In this document: piece by piece, positions 7,821-17,897 of the stretch
How the letters are laid out: every line of letters begins with the position of its first letter
How positions within the stretch are numbered: position 1 is the stretch's first letter
Assembly (NCBI GenBank): GCA_016928455.1
Contig: JAFGKP010000123.1
Location: 1-36,470 of the forward strand
Reading direction: 5' to 3'
DNA: 36,470 bases
Origin: Methanomicrobia archaeon
Lineage (GTDB): Archaea > Halobacteriota > Syntropharchaeia > Alkanophagales > Methanospirareceae
Notes under the pieces: generated by a model
The model's input: only the letters and a program-made list of their open reading frames with translations
Told to the model about the DNA's origin: nothing
Database searches by the model: none
Program-made: the position numbers and the translations under genes

Positions 7821-9812
7821 GTGATGAACGAGTCTGAATATGTCCGGCATTTCACCGAACTGGTAGAGCTAGAGCGGGTGGAGCAGATGCGGCAGCACGA
7901 GCAGGAGATGCGGCGATTGAGCGGACGTGAGCGCGAGTCAAAAGGCCGGGCGTTCCTGGAGCTGCGGGGCAAATCGCAGGATCTGGGCCTGGGCGGTAAG
8001 CATCTGGTGCGGTTCAGAAAGCAGGTTACCGGGCAGCTGTTACCGGAGAGCGAGATCGAGGTTGGCGACCTCGTGCTGGTGAGCTCTGCGGACGGCCATC
8101 CGTGGGATGAGGATAATCCGACGGGGACCGTAGCAGAGAAGACCGCGCACGCGATTACCGTTGCGTTCGACGAGCCGCCGCCGGGCTTTGTATATCGCAA
8201 GGACCTCAGAATAGATCTCTTTGTCAATGACCTCACCTTTCACCGGATGTTTGAGGCGTTGCAGCGCTTCAAACGTCTGCCACGCGCGCGTAAGGAGACG
8301 CTGCTGGGGCTCGCGTCACCGCACTTCGCACCGATTACCGCAATTACGTTCTACAACGAGCAATTGAACGAGAGTCAAGCAGCAGCAGTGCTGCAGTGCC
8401 TGGCGGCACGTGATTTCTTCCTCATTCATGGGCCACCGGGCACGGGCAAGACGATTACCTGTATCGAAGTGGTTTTACAACTGATCAGTCGTGGCGAACG
8501 GATTCTGGCTGCTGCGGACTCGAATATCGCGGTTGACAACCTGGTAGAGCGGCTGGATAAAGCTGGTGTAAACGTTGTTCGCGTCGGCCATCCTGCACGT
8601 GTCATCCCGTCATTGCGTGAGCGGAGTTTGGATTATCGGGTGCAGGACGATCCTGATTATAAGCAGGCACAGGAGCTGCGGGAGCGTGCGATGGCGTTGA
8701 AAGCGAACACGGACGGGGGTGTTGTACCCGAGCTGCGCTGGCGCCGCGGCCTGAGCAACGAGGCGATCATAGAGCTTGCACGGCAGGGGCGATCGGTGCG
8801 CGGAATACCCGTGGCGAAACTGAAAGGGATGCAGAAGTGGCTGAAGGTGAAGCAGCAGATAGATAAACTATTCGCCATGGCGCGCGACCTGGAAGAGCTC
8901 GCGATCAACCGGGTCATCAGGGATGCGGACGTGGTGTGCGCGACGAACAGCACGGCGGGCTCGGAGATACTCAGGGGTGTGAAGTTCGATGTCGCGGTCA
9001 TTGACGAGGCGACGCAATCTACCGAGCCCTCGGCGTTGATCCCCGTGCTGAAGGCGAAGCGGTTCATCATGGCAGGCGACCACAAGCAGCTGCCCCCGAC
9101 GGTCCTGAACGAAGCAGCAGCGCGGGACAGCCTGAGCAGGAGCTTATTCGAGCGGTTGTTGCAGGCCTATGGCGACCGGATACGGGCGATGCTCGAGATT
9201 CAGTACCGGATGAACGAGGAGATCCAGGCCTTCCCGAATCAGGAATTTTACCAGGGCAAACTTCGCGCTTTTGATGCGGTGCGAGGGCGCACGTTGCGAG
9301 CGCTCATCCCGGCATCAAAGGACACGATCCTTGAGGCTGATGATCTCATACCATTCCTGTTCCTGGACACCCAGGGCCATGACCGGTATAAAGAACGAAC
9401 ACGGCCTGGCTCGACCTCGAAGGAGAATCCCGGCGAGGCGCGATTGGTGCGAGGCATTGCGGAACATCTGATAGATCTTGGCCTATCGCCCGAGGAGATC
9501 GCGATCATCTCGCCCTATGACGATCAGGTCTCGCTCATGAAATCACAGCTCAGGGTCGACGGGCTGGAGATAAAGACCGTTGACGGGTTCCAGGGCAGGG
9601 AGAAGGAGGCGGTTATCGTCTCCTTTGTGCGCAGCAACGAACGGGGAGAGCTCGGCTTTCTCAGTGATCTGCGACGGCTTAACGTCTCTATTACGCGTGC
9701 GAAACGGAAACTGGTTTGTATCGGCGATGCAACGACGCTGGAGCGCAGCGGCTGCTACCGGCGGTTGATCGAGTCGGCGAAGGCACGCGGCGCGTACAGA
9801 ACAGTGTCATAA
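7821..9812 (+). CDS. Superfamily 1 helicase, UPF1/IGHMBP2-like
   Basis: Walker A HGPPGTGKTITC, Walker B DVAVIDEATQSTEP, GDHKQLPPTV, QYRMNEEI, SPYDDQV, TVDGFQGREKEAVIVSFVRSN, LNVSITRAKRKLVCIGD. Confidence 0.93.
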   Translation: MMNESEYVRHFTELVELERVEQMRQHEQEMRRLSGRERESKGRAFLELRGKSQDLGLGGKHLVRFRKQVTGQLLPESEIEVGDLVLVSSADGHPWDEDNPTGTVAEKTAHAITVAFDEPPPGFVYRKDLRIDLFVNDLTFHRMFEALQRFKRLPRARKETLLGLASPHFAPITAITFYNEQLNESQAAAVLQCLAARDFFLIHGPPGTGKTITCIEVVLQLISRGERILAAADSNIAVDNLVERLDKAGVNVVRVGHPARVIPSLRERSLDYRVQDDPDYKQAQELRERAMALKANTDGGVVPELRWRRGLSNEAIIELARQGRSVRGIPVAKLKGMQKWLKVKQQIDKLFAMARDLEELAINRVIRDADVVCATNSTAGSEILRGVKFDVAVIDEATQSTEPSALIPVLKAKRFIMAGDHKQLPPTVLNEAAARDSLSRSLFERLLQAYGDRIRAMLEIQYRMNEEIQAFPNQEFYQGKLRAFDAVRGRTLRALIPASKDTILEADDLIPFLFLDTQGHDRYKERTRPGSTSKENPGEARLVRGIAEHLIDLGLSPEEIAIISPYDDQVSLMKSQLRVDGLEIKTVDGFQGREKEAVIVSFVRSNERGELGFLSDLRRLNVSITRAKRKLVCIGDATTLERSGCYRRLIESAKARGAYRTVS

Positions 9813-9834
9813 TGAACGAGCTCTTTGCGCGCGT

Positions 9835-10050
9835 TCAGTCCTTTCGCTCGATCTCCACAACCTTCTTCCTGCTCGTCGCACCGGCAACGATCCGCACGTT
9901 AGCGTTGAAGTGGTGAGCGAGCAGATTAATGACCGCTTTATTAGCCTTGCCTTTTGTGGGCGGCGCCTTTACCCGCACGATGAGCGGTTCGGCCTCGATG
10001 ACCTCATCTGCTGGTGAATTGGGGATGACCTTGATTGTCCTCCGCTCCAT
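9835..10050 (-). CDS. DUF167 (YggU) family protein
   Basis: From the internal ATG: MERRTIKVIPNSPADEVIEAEPLIVRVKAPPTKGKANKAVINLLAHHFNANVRIVAGATSRKKVVEIERKD. Confidence 0.88.
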   Translation of the reverse strand: MERRTIKVIPNSPADEVIEAEPLIVRVKAPPTKGKANKAVINLLAHHFNANVRIVAGATSRKKVVEIERKD

Positions 10051-10131
10051 TACGAATGAGGTAGGTGCGGTAAGGGATTTAAAGGATAACGATCTTGGTT
10101 GAGAGCAGTAAGGCGAGCACATTGGTGAGCG

Positions 10132-10416
10132 ATGGAAGGAGTGGTAAGGGCGCACGTGGTGGTCTCCGGGCGTGTACAGGGTGTTTATTTTCGCTACGCG
10201 ACCAGAGAGGAAGCGTCATTGCGCGGTGTAAAGGGCTGGGTTCGCAACCTCGCTGATGGCCGTGTGGAAGCGATCTTTGAGGGCGATGAGGTGAAAGTGG
10301 AAGAGCTGATAGACTTCTGTCATTACGGCACGCCGGACGCAAAAGTCTCCTCGGTCGAGGTTACCTGGGAGGAGTACACGGGCGAGTTCAAGGAGTTCTC
10401 CATCCGCTATCGGTAA
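10132..10416 (+). CDS. acyP: Acylphosphatase
   Basis: AHVVVSGRVQGVYFRYATREEASLRGVKGWVRNLADGRVEAIFEGDEVKVEELIDFCHYGTPDAKV. Confidence 0.94.
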   Translation: MEGVVRAHVVVSGRVQGVYFRYATREEASLRGVKGWVRNLADGRVEAIFEGDEVKVEELIDFCHYGTPDAKVSSVEVTWEEYTGEFKEFSIRYR

Positions 10417-10460
10417 GGTCTCAGAGCCTTTTCCCGGTACCCGCTCCGTATACGCGAGCG

Positions 10461-10943
10461 TTATGGTGCAAAGACGCTGATGAGATCGTCACGCGCGATG
10501 ACCCCGACGAGCTTCCCCGCATCATCGACCACCGGTATGCGGTTGAAATCGTGTTTATGCATGATACGTGCGGCGTCCGAGATGGATGCTTCAGACGTGA
10601 TAGTGACAGGCTTTCGCGTCATCACGTCCTTCACGAGCCCCTCGAAGAGCGCATTGATCTCCTCAGGGATTCGCTTCACCTTGCTCATGTAGGCAGTGAG
10701 CGAGAAGACGGGGAAGGGGTTGAGCGGGTCAATATCGGGGAACGGCACGGATGCGGTTAGTTTCATGATGTCCGCTTCACTGATCACGCCGACCACGTTC
10801 CGGTCTTCATCGATCACCGGTGCGCCGCTGATATGATGCATGTGGAGCGTCCTCGCGACGTGCCGTATGGTATCCTCGGGCCGGAATGCGATGACCGCGG
10901 TGGTCATGAGCTCGTGAACTGTTTTGGCTGCTTTGGATGCCAT
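10461..10943 (-). CDS. Tandem CBS domain protein
   Basis: Two CBS motifs: MTTAVIAFRPEDTIRHVARTLHMHHISGAPVIDEDRNVVGVISEADI and MTRKPVTITSEASISDAARIMHKHDFNRIPVVDDAGKLVGVIARDDL. Confidence 0.9.
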   Translation of the reverse strand: MASKAAKTVHELMTTAVIAFRPEDTIRHVARTLHMHHISGAPVIDEDRNVVGVISEADIMKLTASVPFPDIDPLNPFPVFSLTAYMSKVKRIPEEINALFEGLVKDVMTRKPVTITSEASISDAARIMHKHDFNRIPVVDDAGKLVGVIARDDLISVFAP

Positions 10944-10951
10944 TGCGTTCG

Positions 10952-11428
10952 TTATTCCACCTCCACCTGCTCGTAGAGCGATGCGAGTATATCGGCGCGC
11001 GTAACAATGCCGACCAGTGCGCCGGTCTCGTCGAGCACGGGCAAGCGATTGAAGCCGGTAAGGTACATGATCTGTGCCGCGTCATCGATCAGAGTATCCG
11101 GCGAGACCGTCTCGGGCGCCTTCGACATGATCTCTCGGATACGGGTCGCACCGGCGTTCTCGATATCCTGCTGGATGTCCTGGGGCTCTTTCTGATGGAG
11201 CTGCAAGATGTCAAGCGTGGTGAGGATGGGGGTGTACCAGCGGTAGGTATCGAGGAGCTTCAAGATGTCCGCTTCACTCACGACGCCCACGAGCTCCTTG
11301 CGCTCGTTCAGCACCGGCGCGCCCGCGACCTTTTTCGTCTTGAAGACCTGGGCGACCTCGCGCACCGAATCGTCCTCCTGTACCGTGATCACGTCCCGGG
11401 TCATTATCTCCGCAACTTTTTCTTTCAT
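10952..11428 (-). CDS. Tandem CBS domain protein (paralog of the adjacent gene)
   Basis: MKEKVAEIMTRDVITVQEDDSVREVAQVFKTKKVAGAPVLNERKELVGVVSEADIL...; internal ATG at 11428 preferred over the long ORF start. Confidence 0.88.
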   Translation of the reverse strand: MKEKVAEIMTRDVITVQEDDSVREVAQVFKTKKVAGAPVLNERKELVGVVSEADILKLLDTYRWYTPILTTLDILQLHQKEPQDIQQDIENAGATRIREIMSKAPETVSPDTLIDDAAQIMYLTGFNRLPVLDETGALVGIVTRADILASLYEQVEVE

Positions 11429-11510
11429 TTTAGTAACGCACCTGCCTGCGTTCGATACCAGGGGGGTTTTTGATTTTGATTCGCGTTCGTTCGTTCTTTC
11501 TTTCGTTCGT

Positions 11511-12179
11511 TCACATACCGCTCTGGAGCCCGATGGCTTTCCGAATGACCTGTGCGATGGGAATGGAGCAGACCATGTACCAGAACACCCAGTAGGGTAG
11601 TCCGAGGACGAAGCGTGCGGCAAGCTCCTTCTCGCCCATGAGCGGGAAGAGCACGGAGCCGATGGATGCGATATCAACGTAGCGCCAGATCCACATGAAG
11701 ATAGGGATGGTGATGATCCCGATGTACGCCATGGGCTTCATCTGCTGCCGGAACATCTCGCCGGAGAACTGCGTCTGTTTGCGCATGATCTCCTCCTTCT
11801 TCTTCTCCAGCTTCTTCATGAGGGTCTTGTTGTTCGTTCGTTTCGCCTCCAGCAGCTCTTTCTGCAGCTCCCGAACCTGCTTCTGATATTCCTTCGACTT
11901 CGCCATCAGGTCCCAGTTCATCGTATACTTCTGGACCACGGTCGTATACATGCCGGTAATGACCGAGAGAATGAGGATCGTAATGAGGAAATGATTCACG
12001 CCAACTGCGTCCGCGAGCGGATCGAGCACGACACCCAGCGCGCTTCCGAGCCCTTCGCGTAGGCCGGGAATGATGATAATCCCGAAGAGTATAAAGAACC
12101 CGAGCGCCATGAGCGCGCTCTCAAGGAGCTTCTTCATCCGCTCTTTCTGCTGCTGCGCGACGCGCTCTTTACTCACCAT
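11511..12179 (-). CDS. DUF106 (EMC3/TMCO1, Oxa1/YidC superfamily) membrane protein
   Basis: Three hydrophobic segments and central coiled coil SKEYQKQVRELQKELLEAKRTNNKTLMKKLEKKKEEIMRKQTQFSGEMFRQQMKPM. Confidence 0.85.
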   Translation of the reverse strand: MVSKERVAQQQKERMKKLLESALMALGFFILFGIIIIPGLREGLGSALGVVLDPLADAVGVNHFLITILILSVITGMYTTVVQKYTMNWDLMAKSKEYQKQVRELQKELLEAKRTNNKTLMKKLEKKKEEIMRKQTQFSGEMFRQQMKPMAYIGIITIPIFMWIWRYVDIASIGSVLFPLMGEKELAARFVLGLPYWVFWYMVCSIPIAQVIRKAIGLQSGM

Positions 12180-12637
12180 TTGTAACGCACTTACTCCGCG
12201 TTATAGCAGTACAAAAGCGAAGTATTTAAACTTTTTCTGACCGCTAGAACGGTTTTTTTCAGCGTGCTTACCGCTGGACGTTCACCCGAATTCACGGGTA
12301 ATAACTACTGAACTAAGCTATCACGCCCTCTATTCCCTTTTTGCGGAGCAGCAGGTGGTTATGTACCGTTTAGGAAAAAAGGAGTGTTTTTTGGGGTATC
12401 CTGGTTATTCTGCTCTTCCGCGCTTAGCTCGCCTCGCTTCTCCGTACCATAGACCGATTGGATTCCCGGCTCTGGTTTGTCACCAACGGGTAACCAATAC
12501 GTCTTTTCTCTGAGCGTTACCAACTATCCGAGCATCTCACCGTACTTATATACTACTCGTCCACTTCATTCACTGTGATTAATCAAACAACTCGTGCTGC
12601 TCTGTTATGGTGGTAGCGACGTCGGGGGTTACAAGGG

Positions 12638-15600
12638 ATGAAGATGACTGCATCATGGTCGAAGAAAGGCAAGGTGGTGTGGGGGTTATTTGCAGTTGTG
12701 CTGCTTTTCACGAGTGTATTCGCTGCGCTGGCCGCACCGGATTTTGAAAGCGCGGAACTATCCGCATCAGGCGTGCCTGAAGCCCCGACGCGAATTCCCC
12801 GGACAGTAGATAGGGCTCATTCATCTGTTATTGCGCCAGCGCCTTCTGTTAGCTATGCTACAGCCACTATTTCAGAAGCGTCTGAATTCGTGCCTGGCGA
12901 GGTAATTGTTAAATTCAAGCAGCATGTACGATTCACGATCACACAACAATCGGATGGGATCGTTACCACAGGGATTAGATCACTAGATGCACTGAACACG
13001 CGCTATAACGTTATGGAACAGACAAACGTGTTTGAATCCGCAGAAAAGTACGTTTCGGCAGAAATCCCGGATCTTACCACTATTTACGTACTCACTTTTC
13101 CGCAAGACGCTGATATTCTCTCGATTATTACTGAGTATCAGAAGGACCGGAATGTTGAATATGCCGAGCCAAATTATATCAGAAAGGCGAGTGCCATCCC
13201 GAATGACCCTGTTTATCCTGGTCAGTGGGCACACCAGCTTATGTGGTCAGAGCAGGCATGGAACATTACACGGGGAAATAACGACGTTGTTATTGCGATT
13301 ATTGATACCGGTGTTGACTGGAATCATCCTGACCTTGCGGCAAATATATGGACAAATCAGGGCGAACTACCTGTAAACGGGATAGATGACGATGGCAACG
13401 GTTTTATTGACGATATTAGGGGCTGGGATTTCGTTGATACAGACGATTTGTCATGTGATGATGTTGATTGTTCTGACAGAGATAATGATCCCATGGATTT
13501 TGATGGCCATGGCACGCATTGTGCAGGGATAGCGGGCGCGGTAACTGACAATGGCATTGGCGTCGCGGGCATGGCCTGGAATTGCTCGATTATGACTGTT
13601 CGTGCTGGCTACCGCGCAGGTACTACTGCGTATTTAGAGGATCTTGATATAGCTGCTGCGATAGTATACGCAACGGACAACGGCGCGGATGTTATCAGTA
13701 TGAGTTTTTATGCTCCTGCTGTTTCAAACGTACTCCAGGATGCAATAACTTACGCAACTGCGAATGGGCTCGAATATGAACTAGGCGATGCTTCTACAAA
13801 CGGCATTGTATTCGTGGCTGCGGCGGGAAATGATAATTCAGACAGTATCACGTATCCCGCGGGTTATGATGACGTTATTGCGGTTGCAGCCACCAATCAA
13901 AGTGACGGGAAAACGGATTTTACGAGTTATGGCTCATGGGTAGATGTTGCTGCGCCCGGTTTTGACATACTCAGCACCTATTTCGATGACGCGTATGAGG
14001 TACTGTGCGGAACCTCGATGTCAACCCCGTACGTTGCAGGTTTGGCAGGACTTATTCTCTCAAAGAACCCGAGTTTTACACCGGACGAGGTAACCTCAAT
14101 CCTGCACAGTACCACAGATCCCGTAACCGCTTCCGAGTATATAGGTATTGGCAGGATAAACGCTTACAAAGCGCTTCAAATCAACTCGATACCCATAGCA
14201 ACGTTAGATCCGTCACTGGATGATGCAAAGGTTCGCGGTAGTATTGGCATTATCGGCACTGCTGCAGGCGCACATTTCCAGAATTACACGGTGGAGTACG
14301 GTGTGGGGATTTATCCGACGAGTTGGACAGCAATAACCGCATCCACCACACCTGTTATTAACGACACTCTCGCAACATGGTATGCAATCCCAGGAACAGT
14401 AAGCATCAGATTACGTGTAACAGACACTTTTGGTACCACAAGTGAAGATCGAGTTGTTATACATGCATCGTCAGGTAGCGCTGTAAGTTATGTACCAGAC
14501 AATTTTACAACAATTCGAGAAGCAGTAGTTGCCGCATGGGACGGAGACACGATCATCGTGCGTGATGGCACGTACACCGAAAACGTAGATGTAACCGTGA
14601 ATAATCTTACGATTCGGTCAGAGAACGGTTCTGCCCTTTGTCTTGTGCAAGCAGCAAATGCAAACGATCACGTGTTTGAGGTAACAGCAGATAATGTCGT
14701 CATCCGTGGATTCACGACAAAGAATGCAAAATACCCAAAGGCGGGCGTGTATCTTTCAGGTGCTAAGTACGGTGAAGTTGCAGATAACACTGTGTCAGGC
14801 AATTACCACGGTATTTATCTTTCTTCTTCGTGCTACAATAACTCTCTTACCAACAACACTGTCCAGAACAATTACTATGGCATTCGCCTGTATTCTTCGA
14901 GCAACAACAACCTGACGAACAACACAGTCAACTCGAACATTTACGACGGCATTAAGCTATCTTATTCGAGCAACAACAACTTGATGGGCAACACGGCCTC
15001 GAACAATGACGACGGTATTGGGCTGGGCTATTCGAGCAACTACAATATTCTGACTGACAACATTGTCACGAACAACGACGACGGCATTGGGCTGTATGCT
15101 TCAAGCAACTACAATATTCTGACAGGCAACACCGCCACCTCAAATACTAACTGCGGCATTTACCGGTCTTCTTCAAACAACAACCGCATTTATAATAACT
15201 ACTTCAACAACACGAATAACGCCAGGGACGATGGCACCAACGTCTGGAACATCACGCAGACCGAGGGCAGGAACATACTCGGCGGTCCCTATTTGGGCGG
15301 CAATTACTGGAGCGATTATAACGGCACCGATGCAGATGGCGATGGGCTCGGTGATACGCCGTATGATATCCCCGGCGGCACGAACAAGGATTACCACCCA
15401 TTAGTAACGATAGTGGCACAGCACCTATTTGATACGGGGAAGGGCGACTATCCGAGCCTCGCGGGATTACATACTGGTACAATTAAGCTAACGCAAACGG
15501 TCACGGTATCCACACTTTACACGTACCCCTGCAACGGCACCGGCGGGCATACCGAATATGTTAAACTTTGGAGAGGCTCGGAAGTAATCGCTGAGAAGAC

Positions 15601-15844
15601 GTGGAACGGCTACGTGGGTGACTGGTATAACCGCTCATTCGACACCTCGTTCACGATCTACGCGGGCATGACCTATAACTACACCATTCGCACGAGTTCG
15701 TATCCGCAGATCATCCATAATAGCACACTACTCACCGATAACGGCTGGATAACTTGCACTGGGTTCACGGATGCGAATGGTCGCAGGTACGATAACTGGA
15801 TACCTGCGATACGACTGTGGGCAGATCAGGGAGGGGAGCGTTGA
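12638..15844 (+). CDS. Secreted subtilisin-like (S8) serine protease with NosD-type right-handed beta-helix and C-terminal beta-sandwich-like domain
   Basis: Signal peptide; I9-like propeptide; triad motifs AIIDTGVDWNHPDL, DGHGTHCAGIAG, GTSMSTPYVAGLAG; then repeated NNNLTNNTVxxNxxDGIxLxYSSN units; C-term HLFDTGKGDYPSLAGLHTGTIKLTQTVTVSTLYTYPCNGTGGHTEYVKLW. Confidence 0.92.
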   Translation: MKMTASWSKKGKVVWGLFAVVLLFTSVFAALAAPDFESAELSASGVPEAPTRIPRTVDRAHSSVIAPAPSVSYATATISEASEFVPGEVIVKFKQHVRFTITQQSDGIVTTGIRSLDALNTRYNVMEQTNVFESAEKYVSAEIPDLTTIYVLTFPQDADILSIITEYQKDRNVEYAEPNYIRKASAIPNDPVYPGQWAHQLMWSEQAWNITRGNNDVVIAIIDTGVDWNHPDLAANIWTNQGELPVNGIDDDGNGFIDDIRGWDFVDTDDLSCDDVDCSDRDNDPMDFDGHGTHCAGIAGAVTDNGIGVAGMAWNCSIMTVRAGYRAGTTAYLEDLDIAAAIVYATDNGADVISMSFYAPAVSNVLQDAITYATANGLEYELGDASTNGIVFVAAAGNDNSDSITYPAGYDDVIAVAATNQSDGKTDFTSYGSWVDVAAPGFDILSTYFDDAYEVLCGTSMSTPYVAGLAGLILSKNPSFTPDEVTSILHSTTDPVTASEYIGIGRINAYKALQINSIPIATLDPSLDDAKVRGSIGIIGTAAGAHFQNYTVEYGVGIYPTSWTAITASTTPVINDTLATWYAIPGTVSIRLRVTDTFGTTSEDRVVIHASSGSAVSYVPDNFTTIREAVVAAWDGDTIIVRDGTYTENVDVTVNNLTIRSENGSALCLVQAANANDHVFEVTADNVVIRGFTTKNAKYPKAGVYLSGAKYGEVADNTVSGNYHGIYLSSSCYNNSLTNNTVQNNYYGIRLYSSSNNNLTNNTVNSNIYDGIKLSYSSNNNLMGNTASNNDDGIGLGYSSNYNILTDNIVTNNDDGIGLYASSNYNILTGNTATSNTNCGIYRSSSNNNRIYNNYFNNTNNARDDGTNVWNITQTEGRNILGGPYLGGNYWSDYNGTDADGDGLGDTPYDIPGGTNKDYHPLVTIVAQHLFDTGKGDYPSLAGLHTGTIKLTQTVTVSTLYTYPCNGTGGHTEYVKLWRGSEVIAEKTWNGYVGDWYNRSFDTSFTIYAGMTYNYTIRTSSYPQIIHNSTLLTDNGWITCTGFTDANGRRYDNWIPAIRLWADQGGER
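14770..15200 (+). repeat. Asn-rich NosD/parallel beta-helix coding repeats
   Basis: About 23-24 aa imperfect repeats (NNTVSGNYHGIYLSSSCYNNSLT / NNTVQNNYYGIRLYSSSNNNLT / NNTVNSNIYDGIKLSYSSNNNLM / GNTASNNDDGIGLGYSSNYNILT / DNIVTNNDDGIGLYASSNYNILT). Confidence 0.85.
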
Positions 15845-15856
15845 TACGAGGAGTCG

Positions 15857-16019
15857 GGCCTCTTCTAGCTACATCTATACAATCGTTACGGGCTCATATC
15901 CGCAGCTTATCCATCGGCATGAATACAACGCAACGGGTGGTATCATAACCTGCGAGGAGTTCGTGGACAGCAACGGCAAGCGGCACGAGGGGTGGATACC
16001 GGCTATTAAGCTGCAGTGA
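15857..16019 (+). pseudogene. Remnant copy of the C-terminal domain of the upstream subtilase family
   Basis: YIYTIVTGSYPQLIHRHEYNATGGIITCEEFVDSNGKRHEGWIPAIKLQ* aligns with YNYTIRTSSYPQIIHNSTLLTDNGWITCTGFTDANGRRYDNWIPAIRLW of the upstream CDS, with no upstream start or domain. Confidence 0.7.
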
Positions 16020-16111
16020 GCAGACGTGATCGAAGCGCAATCAACGCCCCTTAACCAGACGCACACCCGTCACGCGCGCTGCTATTCCCTGTTCCGCCCG
16101 TGACGTGATAT

Positions 16112-16975
16112 TCACGATGTCCCGGGTGCGTATTCACGTATCATGCGCTCCAGTACCGCGGCGGTGGATGCGTGCATGAGGAGCGCCTCGGTGAGTCGAG
16201 CGACGATATGCCGCTTTGCGTACTCGTCCTCCACGAAGCTGATCTCCGGATAGGTAACGTTTGCGAGTACGAGCCCGTAGGGCGGTGCAGGCTCGATCGC
16301 TTCGGTTATTTCGCGTTCCAGCAGCGCGTCCACCCATTCACAGGCTCTACTCCCGCGTCCGACCAGTGTCAGTGCGGTAACGATCTTCCGCACCATCTTG
16401 CGGAGGAAGCTGTTGGCCGCGATCTCAATGGTAATGAACGAGCTGTTAGCGTCATGTGAAATCTCGAGCCGCGTTATCTCGCGGATGGGCGAAAAATGTT
16501 CGGCTTCCTGCTCGTGATGCCCGGGCGCCTGCGCGAAATTAGAGAAGTCGTGCGTGCCGATAAAGCGCGCCGCAGCGTCCTGTATGCGCGCGACATCCAG
16601 GTCCGTGTTCGGCGGCGCGTAAAGGTAATAGCGATACGTGCGGCTGAGTGCGTCTTTGCGTGCGTTAAACGATGGAGTGGACGGCTTTGCGAGCCCGAAG
16701 ACCCAGATATCTCTGGGCAGCATGCTGTTGATCATGCGCGGGCTGAGGTTGCGCTGCGCGGTATCGAAGGAGAGGACCTGCGCGAAAGCGTGCACGCCCT
16801 TGTCCGTCCGTCCGGCTGCGGCATAGTTCGCGATTGCGCGATCTTCAATGATCTGAAGCGCGGTCAGAGCCTCGAAGAGCGCGCCCTCGATCGTCGGTAC
16901 GGCCGACTGCGGCTGCACCTGAAACCCGTGATAGTGCGTGCCGAGGTACCCGATTTTGAGTGCTATTCGCTCCAT
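16112..16975 (-). CDS. truA: tRNA pseudouridine synthase A
   Basis: KIGYLGTHYHGFQVQP...AAGRTDKGVHAFAQVLSFDT...RKDALSRTYRYYLY...FIGTHDFSNFAQ...NSFLRKMVRKIVTALTLVGRG. Confidence 0.93.
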   Translation of the reverse strand: MERIALKIGYLGTHYHGFQVQPQSAVPTIEGALFEALTALQIIEDRAIANYAAAGRTDKGVHAFAQVLSFDTAQRNLSPRMINSMLPRDIWVFGLAKPSTPSFNARKDALSRTYRYYLYAPPNTDLDVARIQDAAARFIGTHDFSNFAQAPGHHEQEAEHFSPIREITRLEISHDANSSFITIEIAANSFLRKMVRKIVTALTLVGRGSRACEWVDALLEREITEAIEPAPPYGLVLANVTYPEISFVEDEYAKRHIVARLTEALLMHASTAAVLERMIREYAPGTS

Positions 16976-17114
16976 GGTGGTTAGGGGGACGGCCCTTTAA
17001 GATAGACGTTTGTTAACTTAACGCCCGTCGTGTTTTTTTTTAGCGTTTTTCAGCTATGATGTTATTTTAATAGATTAGCTAGCCTGGCGAGCGTAAAAGA
17101 GGAGCGCTTATTCT

Positions 17115-17897
17115 ATGGACGTGCGTGTGATCCTGGTGGAGCCGAAGCTGGCGGAGAATATCGGTGCGGTGGCGCGTGTGCTGAAGAATTTCGGGTTCAG
17201 TGAGCTGTATCTGGTGAACCCGCCGGCGTTCGATGAGAAGATGTTCTGGGTCGCCTCGCATGCCGATGACGTGCTCAGGGCAAGCACCGTGGTGAGCAGT
17301 CTGGATGATGCGATTGCGGGCACGAACCTCGTGGTGGGCACGACGGCGAAGACCGGTATCTCGGCAAGCAGACATCTACGCAAGCCGCTGTTCTCGCCCC
17401 GTGAGCTGGTTGCGACGCTGGCGGACGGAGGAGCTGGAGGCGGGTTGCTCGCGCTGCTCTTCGGGCCTGAGGATAGAGGGCTCCTGAACGATGAGCTGGT
17501 GCACTGCGATCTCCTGGTCTCCATACCGACGAGTACGGCGTATCCCGTGCTGAATCTCTCGCATGCTGTCGCGATCGTGCTGTACGAACTGTACGAGGGG
17601 CAGGAGCAGCAGAAGTGCGAGCAGGGAAGTAGTCTGGAGCAGCAGCAACCGGCACTGGCAGCGGTAGCGGACAAGGAGCGACTGTTTGAGCATCTCAGCA
17701 GGTTCCTGGAGGAGATCGAGTATCGCGCGCACAAGCGGGCGCGGACCATGCTCATGCTCCGGCGGCTCCTGGGCCGGGCGGTGCTAACCGCGCGCGAGGT
17801 GCGTACGCTGCGCGGCATCCTGAGGAGCGCGGAGCGCAAGCTGCGTGAACAGGAACGGGAACGAGAACGGGAACGAGAACGGCGCGAGCAGCGGTAA
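17115..17897 (+). CDS. SpoU/TrmH-class RNA 2'-O-methyltransferase, TrmJ-like
   Basis: MDVRVILVEPKLAENIGAVARVLKNFGFSELYLVNPP...LLFGPEDRGLLNDELVHCDLLVSIPTSTAYPVLNLSHAVAIVLYEL. Confidence 0.92.
   Translation: MDVRVILVEPKLAENIGAVARVLKNFGFSELYLVNPPAFDEKMFWVASHADDVLRASTVVSSLDDAIAGTNLVVGTTAKTGISASRHLRKPLFSPRELVATLADGGAGGGLLALLFGPEDRGLLNDELVHCDLLVSIPTSTAYPVLNLSHAVAIVLYELYEGQEQQKCEQGSSLEQQQPALAAVADKERLFEHLSRFLEEIEYRAHKRARTMLMLRRLLGRAVLTAREVRTLRGILRSAERKLREQERERERERERREQR

Noticed and set aside
14770-15200. Regular repeats considered as a CRISPR-like array
   Set aside because: Repeats are in frame and encode NosD beta-helix coils; no spacer-repeat structure
16496-16984. 162-aa + strand ORF
   Set aside because: Antisense to truA
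17108-17839. 243-aa minus-strand ORF
   Set aside because: Antisense to the TrmJ-like gene; Ser/Arg-rich shadow ORF
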